From contig NZ_JAFCKB010000020.1 in the NCBI RefSeq assembly GCF_018130615.1, forward strand, positions 62,001 through 126,000: a stretch of DNA of 64,000 bases, written 5' to 3'. Below the pieces are notes generated by a model. The model saw only the letters and a list, made by a program, of their open reading frames with translations, ran no database searches and had not been told where the DNA came from. This DNA comes from Bradyrhizobium manausense (GTDB taxonomy: Bacteria > Pseudomonadota > Alphaproteobacteria > Rhizobiales > Xanthobacteraceae). A program made the position numbers and the translations under genes. This document shows, one piece after another, positions 43,051 through 51,917 of the stretch; position 1 is the first letter of the stretch; every line of letters begins with the position of its first letter.

Positions 43051-43749
43051 TTACGCGGCGTCGACGAGCACGAGCTCGGAATCTTCAAGCGCGGTGATTC
43101 TCAGCCTGGCCTCGTCGCGGATCGCGACGCCGTCGCGGGCATTGACGCGCACGCCGTTGATCTCGACTGCGCCTGCTGCCGGCACGAGATAGAGGTGCCG
43201 TGCCTTCTGCGGCTCGTACTCGGCGCTCTCGCCGGCCTTCAGCGTGGTGGCGAGCACCCGTGCATCGGCGCGGATCGGTAGCGCGTCGGTGTCTTCAGCG
43301 ATGCCGCTCGCAATCGTGACGAGCTTGCCGGAGCGGTCCGCCTTCGGAAACGGCTTCGAGCCCCAGGTCGGCTGGCCGCCGCGAGCGGTCGGCTCGATCC
43401 AGATCTGGAAGATCCGCGTCTTGGTCGGCTCGAGATTGTACTCGGAGTGGCGGATGCCGCTGCCGGCGCTCATCACCTGCACGTCGCCCGCTTCAGTCCG
43501 TCCCTCGTTGCCGAGGCTGTCCTGATGGGTGATCGCGCCCTCGCGCACATAGGTGATGATTTCCATGTTGGCGTGGGGATGGGCGGGGAAGCCGGTGTTC
43601 GGCGCGATCTCGTCGTCATTCCACACCCGCAAGGCGCCATGGCCCATGTTGTTGGGGTCATAATGGCTCGCGAAGGAGAAATGATGCTTGGCCTTGAGCC
43701 AGCCGTGATCGGCGCCGCCGAGTCTTGCGAAAGGTCTGAGTTCGATCAT
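43051..43749 (-). CDS. Pirin family protein, YhhW-like quercetinase fold
   Basis: 232 residues, bicupin fold. The metal-binding N-terminal cupin shows [27 protein letters not shown] and [13 protein letters not shown], giving His-x-His, Glu and His ligands. Some members oxidise quercetin; others act in stress response. An aagga ribosome site precedes the ATG. It lies between SDR and wrbA, 38 bases after the SDR stop. Confidence 0.9.
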   Translation of the reverse strand: MIELRPFARLGGADHGWLKAKHHFSFASHYDPNNMGHGALRVWNDDEIAPNTGFPAHPHANMEIITYVREGAITHQDSLGNEGRTEAGDVQVMSAGSGIRHSEYNLEPTKTRIFQIWIEPTARGGQPTWGSKPFPKADRSGKLVTIASGIAEDTDALPIRADARVLATTLKAGESAEYEPQKARHLYLVPAAGAVEINGVRVNARDGVAIRDEARLRITALEDSELVLVDAA

Positions 43750-43787
43750 CTGCGTAATTCCTTTAAATGGACGGAGGTGGCCCTTGT

Positions 43788-44540
43788 TCAGGCGCCGAAC
43801 CCGCCGTCGACGTTGAGCACGGTGCCGGTGACGAAGGAGGCTTCCGGGCTTGCGAGGAAGACCACGCCGGCGGCGACTTCCTCAGGGCGGCCGAAGCGCT
43901 GCAGCGCGTGCTGCTTGCGTTGGGTCTCGGCGAACTCGCCGCCATCCTTCGGATTCATGTCGGTGTCGATCGAGCCGGGCTGCACCACGTTCACGGTGAT
44001 GCCGCGGGGGCCGAGGTCGCGCGCCGCGCCCTTGGTGTAACCGACCACGGCGGCCTTGGTGGCAACGTAGTCGGCAAGGCCCGGGAACGAGGCGCGGTCG
44101 GCGAGCATCGAGCCGACGGTGACGATGCGGCCGCCGTCACCCATCAACTGCGAGGCGGCGCGGATCGCCGCAATCACGCCATGCACGTTGATGGCATCCT
44201 GGCGGGAGAGCGCTTCGATGTCGGCGTCGGCGGAGTCGATCGCGCCGCCATTGGCGACACCGGCGTTGTTGACGAGGATGTCGAGATGGCCGAACTCATT
44301 GGCTACGTCGTTGACGAGCTTCGTCACATCCTTGGCAGAAGCCTGGTCGGCCTTGAAGGCGCGGGCCTTGATGCCCCGGGCCTTCAACTCGGTGACGACG
44401 GCCTCGGCCTTTTCGGGCGAAGCGACGTAGCTGATGGCGACGTCCGCGCCTTCATCGGCGAGAGCGCGGGCCGAAGCCGCGCCGATGCCGCGCGAACCGC
44501 CTGTGACGAGGGCAACCTTGCCTGAGAGCTTCTTGGTCAT
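43788..44540 (-). CDS. SDR family NAD(P) oxidoreductase (FabG-like)
   Basis: 250-residue classical short-chain dehydrogenase. The cofactor motif TGGSRGIGAASARALA is at the N-terminus, NNAGVANGG follows, and the catalytic Ser (VGSMLA) and Tyr-Lys (YVATK) are present. GSIDTDMNP is the usual end of the substrate region. The genes at 42302-44540 (SDR, pirin, WrbA) form a redox-themed operon under the divergent LysR gene. It does not belong to a fatty-acid cluster, so a fabG name is not justified. Confidence 0.92.
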   Translation of the reverse strand: MTKKLSGKVALVTGGSRGIGAASARALADEGADVAISYVASPEKAEAVVTELKARGIKARAFKADQASAKDVTKLVNDVANEFGHLDILVNNAGVANGGAIDSADADIEALSRQDAINVHGVIAAIRAASQLMGDGGRIVTVGSMLADRASFPGLADYVATKAAVVGYTKGAARDLGPRGITVNVVQPGSIDTDMNPKDGGEFAETQRKQHALQRFGRPEEVAAGVVFLASPEASFVTGTVLNVDGGFGA

Positions 44541-44605
44541 TGGATTTCTCCAGTCCTGAATGTCTGATGACCCTTGGATAAGCCTCCGCCTGTGGTATAG
44601 AAATA

Positions 44606-44629
44606 GAAACTGTCGAAACGCATTGTTTC
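44606..44629. promoter_or_regulatory. Candidate LysR operator in the SDR/LysR divergent gap
   Basis: GAAAC at 44606 and 44615 with GTTTC at 44625-44629; the latter two form GAAAC-N5-GTTTC. It lies about midway in the 117-base gap between SDR and LysR, a fitting position for a regulator of the SDR-pirin-WrbA unit. Confidence 0.45.
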
Positions 44630-44657
44630 CCCAAATAACCCTGTGGGACCAAACTCC

Positions 44658-45590
44658 ATGGCAAGACTCCCCGATTTCGAGGCGCTCGCGATTTTCGCAA
44701 AAGTCGTGGAGTTACGGTCGTTTGCGGGCGCTGCGAGCGAGCTCACGATGTCCAAGGCCACGGTGTCGAAGGCGGTGACCCGGCTGGAGGAGCGGCTTGG
44801 CGCTCGGCTGTTCAACCGCACCTCGCGCCGGCTCGCGCTGACCGATGCCGGCCACAAGCTCGCCGACCGCGCGACGCGCCTGCTCGCCGATGGCGAGGCG
44901 GCCGAGAACGAGGCCTTGGCGCAATCGGTCGCGCCGCGCGGCCTGGTGCGGCTGGCGGTGCCCATGACATTCGGCATCAAGGCGGTGGCGCCGCTGCTGC
45001 CGGAATTTTTCGAAGCCTATCCGGAAGTCTCGGTCGATCTTCACCTGAGCGATGCGTCCGTCGATCTCATCGGTGAAGGCTTTGACATGGCGGTGCGCAT
45101 CGCACGGCTGCCGGACTCCTCGCTGATCGCGCGGCGGCTCTTCACCATGCCGCGCTTCACGGTGGCCGCGCCGTCCTATCTGAAGAAGCATGGCCGGCCG
45201 ACGCATCCGATGCACCTCGCCGAGCACAAATGCTTCAGCTATGCCTATCTCTCGACGCCGAATGTCTGGCACTACACCAATTCCGCTGGTGAGCAGGCGA
45301 GCGTGCGCCCGGGCGGCCAGCTTCGCGTCAACAATGGCGAAGCCGTGATGCCGTCGCTGATCGCCGGCCTCGGCATCGCCGAGCTGCCGGAATTCATCGT
45401 CGGCGAGGCCATCTCCTCCGGCGCCGTCGAAGTGATCCTGAAGGATTGGAAGCAGGCCGAAGGCGCCGTGCACCTCGTCACCCCGCCCGGCGGCCCGCGC
45501 CCCGCGCGCGTCGAAGCGCTCGGTGATTTTCTCGCCGCGAAGCTGCCGGGGACGTGCAAGCGGAGGCCTCGCGGGAAAGCAAAGGCGTAG
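44658..45590 (+). CDS. LysR family transcriptional regulator
   Basis: 310 residues of the DsdC/AaeR-like clade often adjacent to pirin/quinone reductase genes. The helix-turn-helix shows FAKVVELRSFAGAASELT, KATVSKAVTRLEERLGARLFNR and TSRRLALTDAG. The effector domain shows FDMAVRIARLPDSSLIARRL. The ATG at 44658 is preferred; a GTG at 44643 adds five residues. The last 15 residues are basic. Confidence 0.9.
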   Translation: MARLPDFEALAIFAKVVELRSFAGAASELTMSKATVSKAVTRLEERLGARLFNRTSRRLALTDAGHKLADRATRLLADGEAAENEALAQSVAPRGLVRLAVPMTFGIKAVAPLLPEFFEAYPEVSVDLHLSDASVDLIGEGFDMAVRIARLPDSSLIARRLFTMPRFTVAAPSYLKKHGRPTHPMHLAEHKCFSYAYLSTPNVWHYTNSAGEQASVRPGGQLRVNNGEAVMPSLIAGLGIAELPEFIVGEAISSGAVEVILKDWKQAEGAVHLVTPPGGPRPARVEALGDFLAAKLPGTCKRRPRGKAKA

Positions 45591-45611
45591 GGCAAACCGC
45601 TCAGCGCCCTC

Positions 45612-45734
45612 CGTCATTGCGAGCCACCGGGTCCGCGCGAAGCGCGGCCCGATGACAGGCTCCGCGAAGCAAACCAGAGTGTCTCCGCGGAGGGATTCTG
45701 GATTGCTTCGTCGCAAGCGCTCCGCGCAACGACG
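45612..45734. repeat. Intergenic palindromic repeat
   Basis: Begins cgtcattgcgagcc and ends caacgacg; internal pieces are ggctccgcgaagcaa and ttgcttcgtcgcaa. It belongs to the cattgcgagc type, distinct from the cattccgg type. Confidence 0.65.
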
Positions 45735-45742
45735 ACGCTCGA

Positions 45743-46000
45743 CTACGACACTTTCACGCCGTCGATCGCGACGATGCGCAGGCTCGGCTTCAGCGTCTTC
45801 TCCAGCTGCGACTTCAATTCATGAACACGCGGGTCGGTCGAGCGTGCGGCGCATACCGCGTATTGATGCACGGATTGCGTCAGGGCGCGCCGTGCTTCCG
45901 GCGTGCGCGTCACTTCGGGTTTTGACAGCCGCAGGACGATCGCCGCTAAGTTCACCAGCATCTCGTCCAGGGCCACGTCGATGGTCGCAAGTTTTCCCAT
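45743..46000 (-). CDS. Small hypothetical protein
   Basis: 85 residues, mostly helical, with one cysteine. No recognised domain. The start at 46000 has aaggag 7 bases upstream, a strong ribosome site, which supports coding. Ends beside a palindromic repeat. Confidence 0.7.
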   Translation of the reverse strand: MGKLATIDVALDEMLVNLAAIVLRLSKPEVTRTPEARRALTQSVHQYAVCAARSTDPRVHELKSQLEKTLKPSLRIVAIDGVKVS

Positions 46001-46145
46001 GGCACACTCCTTGGCGGGGCAACGGAGGGTGGAGGGATGCGTTCCGGAGCGGGGCGAACATGGCTAACGCTTCGTAAACGGCTTGTTCTTGCCGGGCGTC
46101 AGGCTAGGCTGGGAGCGTAACAAGAAAATATCAGGAGGGGCTGCC

Positions 46146-47132
46146 ATGGATCGACGTGACGTCTTGCGCGCCGTTGCCGCATTGCCGTTGTTGCGGGCCG
46201 CGTTACCGGAGCAGGCCTCCGCGCAAACCTATCCCGTGCGCAACATCACCATGATCGTGCCGTTCCCGGCCGGCGGCCAGGCCGACCTCGCGGCACGTCC
46301 AGTGGCGCAGGCGCTGGAGCGGATTCTCGGCAAGCCCGTCATCGTCGACAACCGCGCCGGCGGCGGCGGTGGATCGGTCGGCAATGCCGCGGCGGCGCGC
46401 GCCGAGCCCGACGGCTACACGCTGTTGATGACGCTCTCCTCGCTCGCGGTGCTGCCCGAGGCCGACCGGCTGTTCGACCGTCCTGTCGCCTATGAAGTGT
46501 CGCAATTCATGCCGATCGCGCGCGTGCTGGCTGATCCCACGCTGCTCGCGGTCCCGGCCTCCGCGCCATGGAAGACGGCGCAGGAGTTCGTCGAGGACGC
46601 AAAGAAGCGCCCCGGCCAGATCACCTATGGCTCGTCCGGGCCCTACGGCACGCTGCACGTCGCGATGGAGATGTTTGCGAGCAGCGCCGGAATCAAATTG
46701 CTGCACGTTCCGTTTCGTGGCGCCGGCCCGGCGCTGACCGCGCTGCTGAGCGGCACCGTGCAGGCGATCGCAGCGGCGCCGGGCACGTTGAAGCCGCAGG
46801 TCGACGACGGCAAGCTGCGCGTGCTCGGCAATTGCGGTGCGCGGCGCGTTGCCAGCTTTCCCGACGTGCCGACCTTCCAGGAGCTCGGCTACAAGGATGT
46901 CGAGATGTACATCTGGGCCGGGCTGTTTGCACAAAGCTCTCTTCCCGCGCCGATCGCAAGCCGCCTGCGTGAGGCCATGGCGCAGGTGATGACCAGCCCG
47001 GACGTGCTCAGGACCTTCGATGCCTCGGGCAGTCTCGTCGCCTATCAGGATGCGCCCGAGTTCTCCGACTTCGTGGCGACCGACAGCGCACGCCTGATCG
47101 CGGCGGTGAAGAAGATCGGCCGGGTGGAATAG
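46146..47132 (+). CDS. Bug/TctC family periplasmic solute-binding protein
   Basis: 328 residues. The signal peptide has a twin-arginine-like MDRRDVLRAVAALPLL and cleaves near ASAQ. Mature Bug features are YPVRNITMIVPFPAGGQADLAARP, VDNRAGGGGGSVGN and a C-terminal ARLIAAVKKIG. Bug proteins bind carboxylates and serve tripartite TctABC transporters, but most genes, like this one, are orphans without TctA/B. The ATG at 46146 has aggagggg upstream. Confidence 0.9.
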   Translation: MDRRDVLRAVAALPLLRAALPEQASAQTYPVRNITMIVPFPAGGQADLAARPVAQALERILGKPVIVDNRAGGGGGSVGNAAAARAEPDGYTLLMTLSSLAVLPEADRLFDRPVAYEVSQFMPIARVLADPTLLAVPASAPWKTAQEFVEDAKKRPGQITYGSSGPYGTLHVAMEMFASSAGIKLLHVPFRGAGPALTALLSGTVQAIAAAPGTLKPQVDDGKLRVLGNCGARRVASFPDVPTFQELGYKDVEMYIWAGLFAQSSLPAPIASRLREAMAQVMTSPDVLRTFDASGSLVAYQDAPEFSDFVATDSARLIAAVKKIGRVE

Positions 47133-47227
47133 TTCCCGCCGAATTTTCACATTTTTTTGTTGGGCCAGAACCTGACCGCGTCTCATTGATTGAAGACAAG
47201 TCGAGGGACTCGAGAAGGATTGGGACC

Positions 47228-47584
47228 ATGCGAACAGAGCGGATTGCGCTGGGTGTGGCGCTTGCGATCGGCGGCATCGTCGCGCAGAGCGCCGCGTTCG
47301 CTGAGGAGTATCGCGGAACCATGGAGCAGCAGATGGCGTGCACGCCGGACGTCTGGCGCCTGTGCAGTGATCAGATCCCGGATGTGAGCCGCATCACCGC
47401 GTGCCTGCGGCAGAATACGCCGCAGCTCTCCAGCGGCTGTCGCGCAGTGTTCCAGTCCAACAATCAGATGCCGCCGCAGCAGCAGGTTCCGCGTAATCGC
47501 GCTGTACCATCCCCGCGGTATAACAACGCGCCGCCGCCTCCTCAGCAGATGCAGCCGCGGCCCTATGAGGATGACGACGATTAG
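47228..47584 (+). CDS. Small exported cysteine-containing protein, unknown function
   Basis: 118 residues: signal peptide (MRTERIALGVALAIGG.. cleaving near AFAE), then a four-cysteine helical unit (CTPDVWRLCSDQIPDV, ITACLRQN, SSGCRAVF), then a Gln/Pro-rich tail ending in EDDDD. The cysteine spacing resembles the Cys-rich repeat seen in many rhizobial secreted small proteins; no role is known. The start at 47228 follows agaagg. Confidence 0.78.
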   Translation: MRTERIALGVALAIGGIVAQSAAFAEEYRGTMEQQMACTPDVWRLCSDQIPDVSRITACLRQNTPQLSSGCRAVFQSNNQMPPQQQVPRNRAVPSPRYNNAPPPPQQMQPRPYEDDDD

Positions 47585-47622
47585 CGCTGCCAAGGACGCG
47601 GCCTCATTGACGCGCAGCGCTG

Positions 47623-48108
47623 TCAGCGTTCGCGTTCCCAGGTGAGGGTCCCTACCACCTTTTTGCCGGGGTAGACCGCGCTGACCTGTTCTGCTGTTCG
47701 AATCGAGAGCTTGTCGCCCTCCAGTTTGAAGAAGCGGATTTGGGCCGTGCCGGTAAAAATCTCGTTCCACGATAGATCGACGTTTGTCGTGAGCTTGTCC
47801 CCATCGATTGTGAATTTGCCGGTGTAGACCATCAATGATTTGAGCAGCGCAGCCGAGTCCGAATCATTCGTCGCCGGCTTCCGATCCGGCCTGGCGATCA
47901 TGAATGCCGAGAACCCATCCGAAGTGAAAACCGCTCTGCCTTTGGGATTAGGACCAAATGGTTCCGTAGGCTCTCCACCCACGATCTGGATAACCCATGA
48001 CGTCAACCGCCAGCTTCCAACCAGTTGTTTGGCTGCTTCGTCGGCCATGGCAAATCCGGACTGGAGATAGCAATAGGTGGCAAGTGTGAATGCGATGAGA
48101 CGCAGCAT
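47623..48108 (-). CDS. Lipocalin-like domain protein, exported
   Basis: 161 residues with a signal peptide and a lipocalin-like barrel: LVGSWRLTSWVIQI, GPNPKGRAVFTSDGFSAFMI, YTGKFTIDGDKLTTNVDLSW and VVGTLTWERER match the lipocalin_4/5 pattern. The start at 48108 opens the signal peptide; an ATG at 48150 adds 14 residues with no ribosome site. The ligand is unknown. Confidence 0.78.
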   Translation of the reverse strand: MLRLIAFTLATYCYLQSGFAMADEAAKQLVGSWRLTSWVIQIVGGEPTEPFGPNPKGRAVFTSDGFSAFMIARPDRKPATNDSDSAALLKSLMVYTGKFTIDGDKLTTNVDLSWNEIFTGTAQIRFFKLEGDKLSIRTAEQVSAVYPGKKVVGTLTWERER

Positions 48109-48168
48109 GTTGGTTCTCGCTGAATGGGAACTCATACGGTCTGAAGGCAATCCTTGTATGATCAGTCG

Positions 48169-49227
48169 CTATTTCGCTGGCAGGCGAAGGCTCGCGAGAT
48201 CGGTGCCAACGATGATGTTTCCAGTGAAGCCGCCATCTTGGGCCGCCTTCCTGTAGTCCCCCTCCGTCAGCAAGCCGCCAGGAAGTTTGAAAGGATATTG
48301 CTCGCCTCCAATCGGCGGAATCATGTGCGTGAGCATGAGGTGCTTTACGCCAGCTCGCTTGGCCATGGCGGCAAGATCAGGGACCGAAGTTTGACGCAGA
48401 TAGGCGTAAGGGAACATCCCGCTCCCCTTGCCGGGGGCCATAACGGGATGAATGACCGAATGGACGATGATGTCGGCCCCCTGAGCTAGCTTCTCCACCT
48501 GCTCTGAGGCCGAAGAACTGCGCGGGGGAGCCGGCGCGTCATTTCCGGCGTCACCGCCGATCACAACGCTGCCTGCGGGCGTATCGACGCGGTAGGATGC
48601 GTGTCCTGCGATGTGGGCTGAACGAATTGCGCTGACCTTCACATCGCCTTTGGACCAGACCACTTGCGGCTCGTCCGTTGGCTGGAACGTGATCGTATTG
48701 ATCAATTCGGCGGGGCCACCCGCCGTCCGTTCCTTAAGCTCGGAATGACGCTGTGCGATCTCGCCTGATTGAATAAACGCGTCGGCGATATGCGCGGTGA
48801 ACTTGCTGCAGCTTATCGTGACGCCCGTCGGTGAGACGCTATCCGCGCTGCAGACGACGTCGATCTTCGGTCCGGTCCCATTAAATGACCATCGAAGCTG
48901 CACCAGATCGGCAAAACCTTCCGTATGGTCGTTGTGCATGTGCGTGAAGAACACTGCATCCAGCTGCTCGGGTCCGACTTTTAGCTGCGATAGCCGCATG
49001 GTGGTTCCGCGGCCGGCATCAAATTGCAACTTCACCGCCCCACATTCATCGGTGTCATCGCCAAAGCGCACCAGCGTTCCGGCGCCTGCGAGACCGTTGA
49101 AAGATTGTGGTCCCCCCTGTGTGCCGGTGAGCGATACGATGAGACACGGTGCGGCGTAGCTATTGGATGCACCGCTGACCAGCCAAGAGACCGCCAGCAG
49201 TGCGACTGCGATGAAGCATCGAGCCAT
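48169..49227 (-). CDS. Exported metallo-beta-lactamase-fold hydrolase
   Basis: 352 residues with a signal peptide ending near SYAA. The zinc motif is VFFTHMHNDHTEGF near residue 95; the second-site His in RSAHIAGHASYRV and the bridging GGDAGNDA follow. It resembles the ribonuclease Z / arylsulfatase-like MBL subfamily, and its periplasmic location fits a phosphodiesterase or lactonase. Ribosome site ggagggg before the ATG. Confidence 0.85.
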   Translation of the reverse strand: MARCFIAVALLAVSWLVSGASNSYAAPCLIVSLTGTQGGPQSFNGLAGAGTLVRFGDDTDECGAVKLQFDAGRGTTMRLSQLKVGPEQLDAVFFTHMHNDHTEGFADLVQLRWSFNGTGPKIDVVCSADSVSPTGVTISCSKFTAHIADAFIQSGEIAQRHSELKERTAGGPAELINTITFQPTDEPQVVWSKGDVKVSAIRSAHIAGHASYRVDTPAGSVVIGGDAGNDAPAPPRSSSASEQVEKLAQGADIIVHSVIHPVMAPGKGSGMFPYAYLRQTSVPDLAAMAKRAGVKHLMLTHMIPPIGGEQYPFKLPGGLLTEGDYRKAAQDGGFTGNIIVGTDLASLRLPAK

Positions 49228-49365
49228 GTCCCCTCCGCATTTATCAGTATCGGGAATACGACCATGCTAATCGACCGACGCCGAAGCCGCTAGGGCCGGA
49301 ACGATCATCCGGCCGGATTCGATGATGACGCGGGTCGGCGTGAAGATGCGGTCATGCCGCCTCGT

Positions 49366-50196
49366 TCAGCGCTCTCCCTTGCTTTCCGATTCAGGCCGAT
49401 GTCCAAGCACCGTCCGCAAGACCACACCGAAGAGAATGGCAGCGACTGGCCAGTGGAACCAGATCTTATGGCCAGTGAAAAGATTGATCAGAATGAGAAA
49501 CGCCGACACCGTGAGCGCCGCTGCAACCGGGCGAGGCAGCTTTGCCAGCCATTCCGAGACGACATTTGTCGACGAAGAAAGCTCGCGCCTGTCGTCCATC
49601 CCCGGAGCGCGCGCGCTCTCTGAGGGAGTTGCTCTTTCCTCGATCGGGAAGCTCGCTGGCCCGGCGGCTTGGCCGCCCAGGGTCAACCGATAGCTGGTCA
49701 AGGGAGCAATGTTCTTCAGTGGCCGCTGACCGAGACAGTCGAAGCCAACCGACAGCTTGTTGTGCACCTGATCGTAGACGGAGCTCGAGATCACGACGCC
49801 GCCGGGTTCTGCGAGCTCTTGCAGCCGCGAGGCGATATTGACCCCGTCGCCGTAGATGTTGGTGCCGTCCACCATCACGTCGCCGAGGTTGATGCCGATG
49901 CGAAAACGCATCGCGTTCGCTTGAGGCACGTCCGAAGCCTGATTGGAGATTTCCTGCTGAATCTCGACCGCACATTGCACGGCCTCGACCACGCTGGCGA
50001 ACTCGGCGATCACGGCGTCGCCCCAGGTGTTCACGATTCGGCCGTCATGACGCTCGACCAATCGCGCGATGGCCGTGCGGGAGCGGCGGAGCGTCTCCAG
50101 CGTTCCGGTCTCGTCTGCCTCCATGAGGCGGGAATAGCCGTGCACATCGGCGCACAGCACGGTGGTCAGTCGTCGTTTCACCTTGTCGTCGGTCAT
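49366..50196 (-). CDS. Class III adenylate/guanylate cyclase with C-terminal membrane anchor
   Basis: 276 residues. The catalytic domain comes first: TTVLCADVHGYSRLMEADE (first metal Asp), NTWGDAVIAEF (second metal Asp), and NIYGDGVNIASRLQ with transition-state Asn/Arg are intact, so it should make cAMP (or cGMP). Two hydrophobic helices follow at about 220-260 (VAAALTVSAFLILINL, HWPVAAILFGVVL), anchoring the C-terminus. The usual order, anchor before catalytic domain, is reversed. The start is uncertain (50196 or 50232). Confidence 0.87.
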   Translation of the reverse strand: MTDDKVKRRLTTVLCADVHGYSRLMEADETGTLETLRRSRTAIARLVERHDGRIVNTWGDAVIAEFASVVEAVQCAVEIQQEISNQASDVPQANAMRFRIGINLGDVMVDGTNIYGDGVNIASRLQELAEPGGVVISSSVYDQVHNKLSVGFDCLGQRPLKNIAPLTSYRLTLGGQAAGPASFPIEERATPSESARAPGMDDRRELSSSTNVVSEWLAKLPRPVAAALTVSAFLILINLFTGHKIWFHWPVAAILFGVVLRTVLGHRPESESKGER

Positions 50197-50231
50197 CGTC
50201 GCTATGCTAGCCTCCCTGACCGGCAAATGCA

Positions 50232-50705
50232 TCAGGCTTCCGGCCTGACCTCGCAGACATCGACCCATTCGGCCGCGGTCAGCTCTGCCATGCGATCGGG
50301 GGTGATGCGCACGGCGCTGTGGGTCGAGCCTGCGGCCGGCACCACGACGTCGAATGCCTTCAGCGAAATGTCGCAGTAAACCGGCAGCGGCGATTTCAGC
50401 CCGAACGGGCAGACGCCGCCGACTTCATGGCCGGTGATGTCGGCGACCTCTTCCAGCCCCAGCATCTTCGGCTTGCCGCCGAACGCTGCCTTGACCTTCT
50501 TGTTGTCCATCCGCGAGGTGCCGGCGGCGACGATCAGGATGACGCGCTCGCCGACGCGCAAGGATAGCGTCTTGGCGATCATTCCGGGCTCGACGCCATA
50601 GGCTTCGGCGGCCAGCGGCACGGTCGCCGAGCTGATCGGGGATTCGATGACGGAGATGTCGGGGGCTTTCTCGGCGAAGAAGGCGCGAACGGATTGAAGG
50701 CTCAT
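50232..50705 (-). CDS. YbaK/EbsC family aminoacyl-tRNA deacylase-like protein
   Basis: 157 residues, the right length. This family (YbaK, ProXp) hydrolyses misacylated tRNA. Marks are GMIAKTLSLRVGE, ILIVAAGTSRMDNKKVKAAFG and GGVCPFGLKSPLPVYCD. Substrate (Cys-tRNAPro, Ala-tRNAPro) cannot be assigned. It lies close to the cyclase and dehalogenase genes on the same strand. Confidence 0.87.
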   Translation of the reverse strand: MSLQSVRAFFAEKAPDISVIESPISSATVPLAAEAYGVEPGMIAKTLSLRVGERVILIVAAGTSRMDNKKVKAAFGGKPKMLGLEEVADITGHEVGGVCPFGLKSPLPVYCDISLKAFDVVVPAAGSTHSAVRITPDRMAELTAAEWVDVCEVRPEA

Positions 50706-50748
50706 TCCAGTCAGCTCATTTCCAGACTTGCGGGCGGGCAATCATTTC

Positions 50749-51480
50749 TCAGGCAATCCCCGGCAACTCGGAGAGCGCTCGGACGCGGTGGTCCGGCGCA
50801 AAGCCGAGCTCGTCCATCTGGGTGCGGATCGCCTTGAACATGGTCAGCGGTGCCACGAGTTCGGTCTCGACGCAAGCCAGCGCCATCGCCTCCGGCGTCA
50901 CCCGCTCGATCCAGGCGACGTTCAGCCCGAACGCTTTCGCGCCCGCGACGTCCCAGGGGTTGGAGGAGACGAACAGCACCTCGTCCGGCGCGGTGCCCAG
51001 CACCTCGCCGATCAGCTCATAGGCCTGCGGGCTCGGCTTGAAGATCTTCTTGGCGTCGACGCTGATGGTGGCATCGAGCAGGCGGTCGAGCTTGGTGTTG
51101 CGCACCAGCGCATTCAGCATGTCCGGGCTGCCATTGGAGAGGATGGCAAGCTTTCTCGGCTTCAACGCGGTGAGCGCGTCGGCTGCATCCGGATAGAGAT
51201 CGAGATGCAGATACTTCTCGATGATGCGCTCGAAGGCGTCCTTCTCATAATCGAGCCCGAGCACGCGTAGCGTATAGGCCAGCGAGTCGCGCGTCACGAC
51301 GGAAAAATCCTGGTAGCGCCGCATCAGCGAGCGCAGCCAGGTATATTCGAGCTGCTTGATCCGCCAGACCTGCGTGATGATCTCGCCATAGCCCGGGAAT
51401 GCATCCTCGGTGATCTCAGCGACCGACTGGATGTCGTAGAGTGTCCCGTAGGCGTCGAACACGACGGCTTTGATCCTCAC
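50749..51480 (-). CDS. Haloacid dehalogenase, type II (HAD superfamily)
   Basis: 243 residues. HAD motif I AVVFDAYGTLYD (nucleophile Asp9), motif II LAILSNGS, motif III Lys in FKPSPQAYELIG, and motif IV VSSNPWDVAGAKAFG are complete. It likely hydrolyses L-2-haloacids to hydroxyacids. The GTG at 51480 has agagga 9 bases upstream. Immediately upstream begins the low-GC accessory segment. Confidence 0.88.
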   Translation of the reverse strand: MRIKAVVFDAYGTLYDIQSVAEITEDAFPGYGEIITQVWRIKQLEYTWLRSLMRRYQDFSVVTRDSLAYTLRVLGLDYEKDAFERIIEKYLHLDLYPDAADALTALKPRKLAILSNGSPDMLNALVRNTKLDRLLDATISVDAKKIFKPSPQAYELIGEVLGTAPDEVLFVSSNPWDVAGAKAFGLNVAWIERVTPEAMALACVETELVAPLTMFKAIRTQMDELGFAPDHRVRALSELPGIA

Positions 51481-51917
51481 TAGACCATTCCTCTAGGGGG
51501 TGGATTGAGGGACTATACTAGGCGCATCACTGTCAATCCAAGAAGGAAACTCGAGCTCGGTGCTGCTTGGCTGCCTGGACGCGTCTCCTGTTGGGCGCTC
51601 AGGTTGGCTTTTTTTGGCACTCAAACGGAAATCATCTGCTCGATCAGTCCATTGCAGATTGGCCCCACTGCCGACCCTCCATGCCATTACAATCTAAGAT
51701 GGCAGCTAAGAATTCGTGTACGTCATGCCTCGCGCAGCGCAGTGCAACACTTGGCCGGTCTCGCGTCTGCCCGAGGTCCTTCGCAGGCTTAGTGCAGTAC
51801 GGAGGTGGACTTAAGTCACGCCTCTAATTCGTTGCTATAGTCAGAAGCTATTGGAAGCCATGATTCGGCCTTGAGAGCGCTATCCCTTTGGAGGCGAGCG
51901 CGGAGCGGTATTGAACA
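51481..51917. other. AT-richer intergenic region before the STAND nuclease gene
   Basis: 437 bases whose composition is nearer to the downstream large gene than to the core genes, probably co-transferred. No gene, tRNA remnant or transposase fragment was recognised. Two short ORFs (51505, 51567) lack ribosome sites. The promoter of the large gene should lie here. gttgctatag at 51832 may be part of it, but this is weak. Confidence 0.5.

Noticed and set aside
51505-51827. Short ORFs upstream of the STAND nuclease as partner or inhibitor genes
   Set aside because: No ribosome sites and no recognisable sequence; the large gene appears to act alone.
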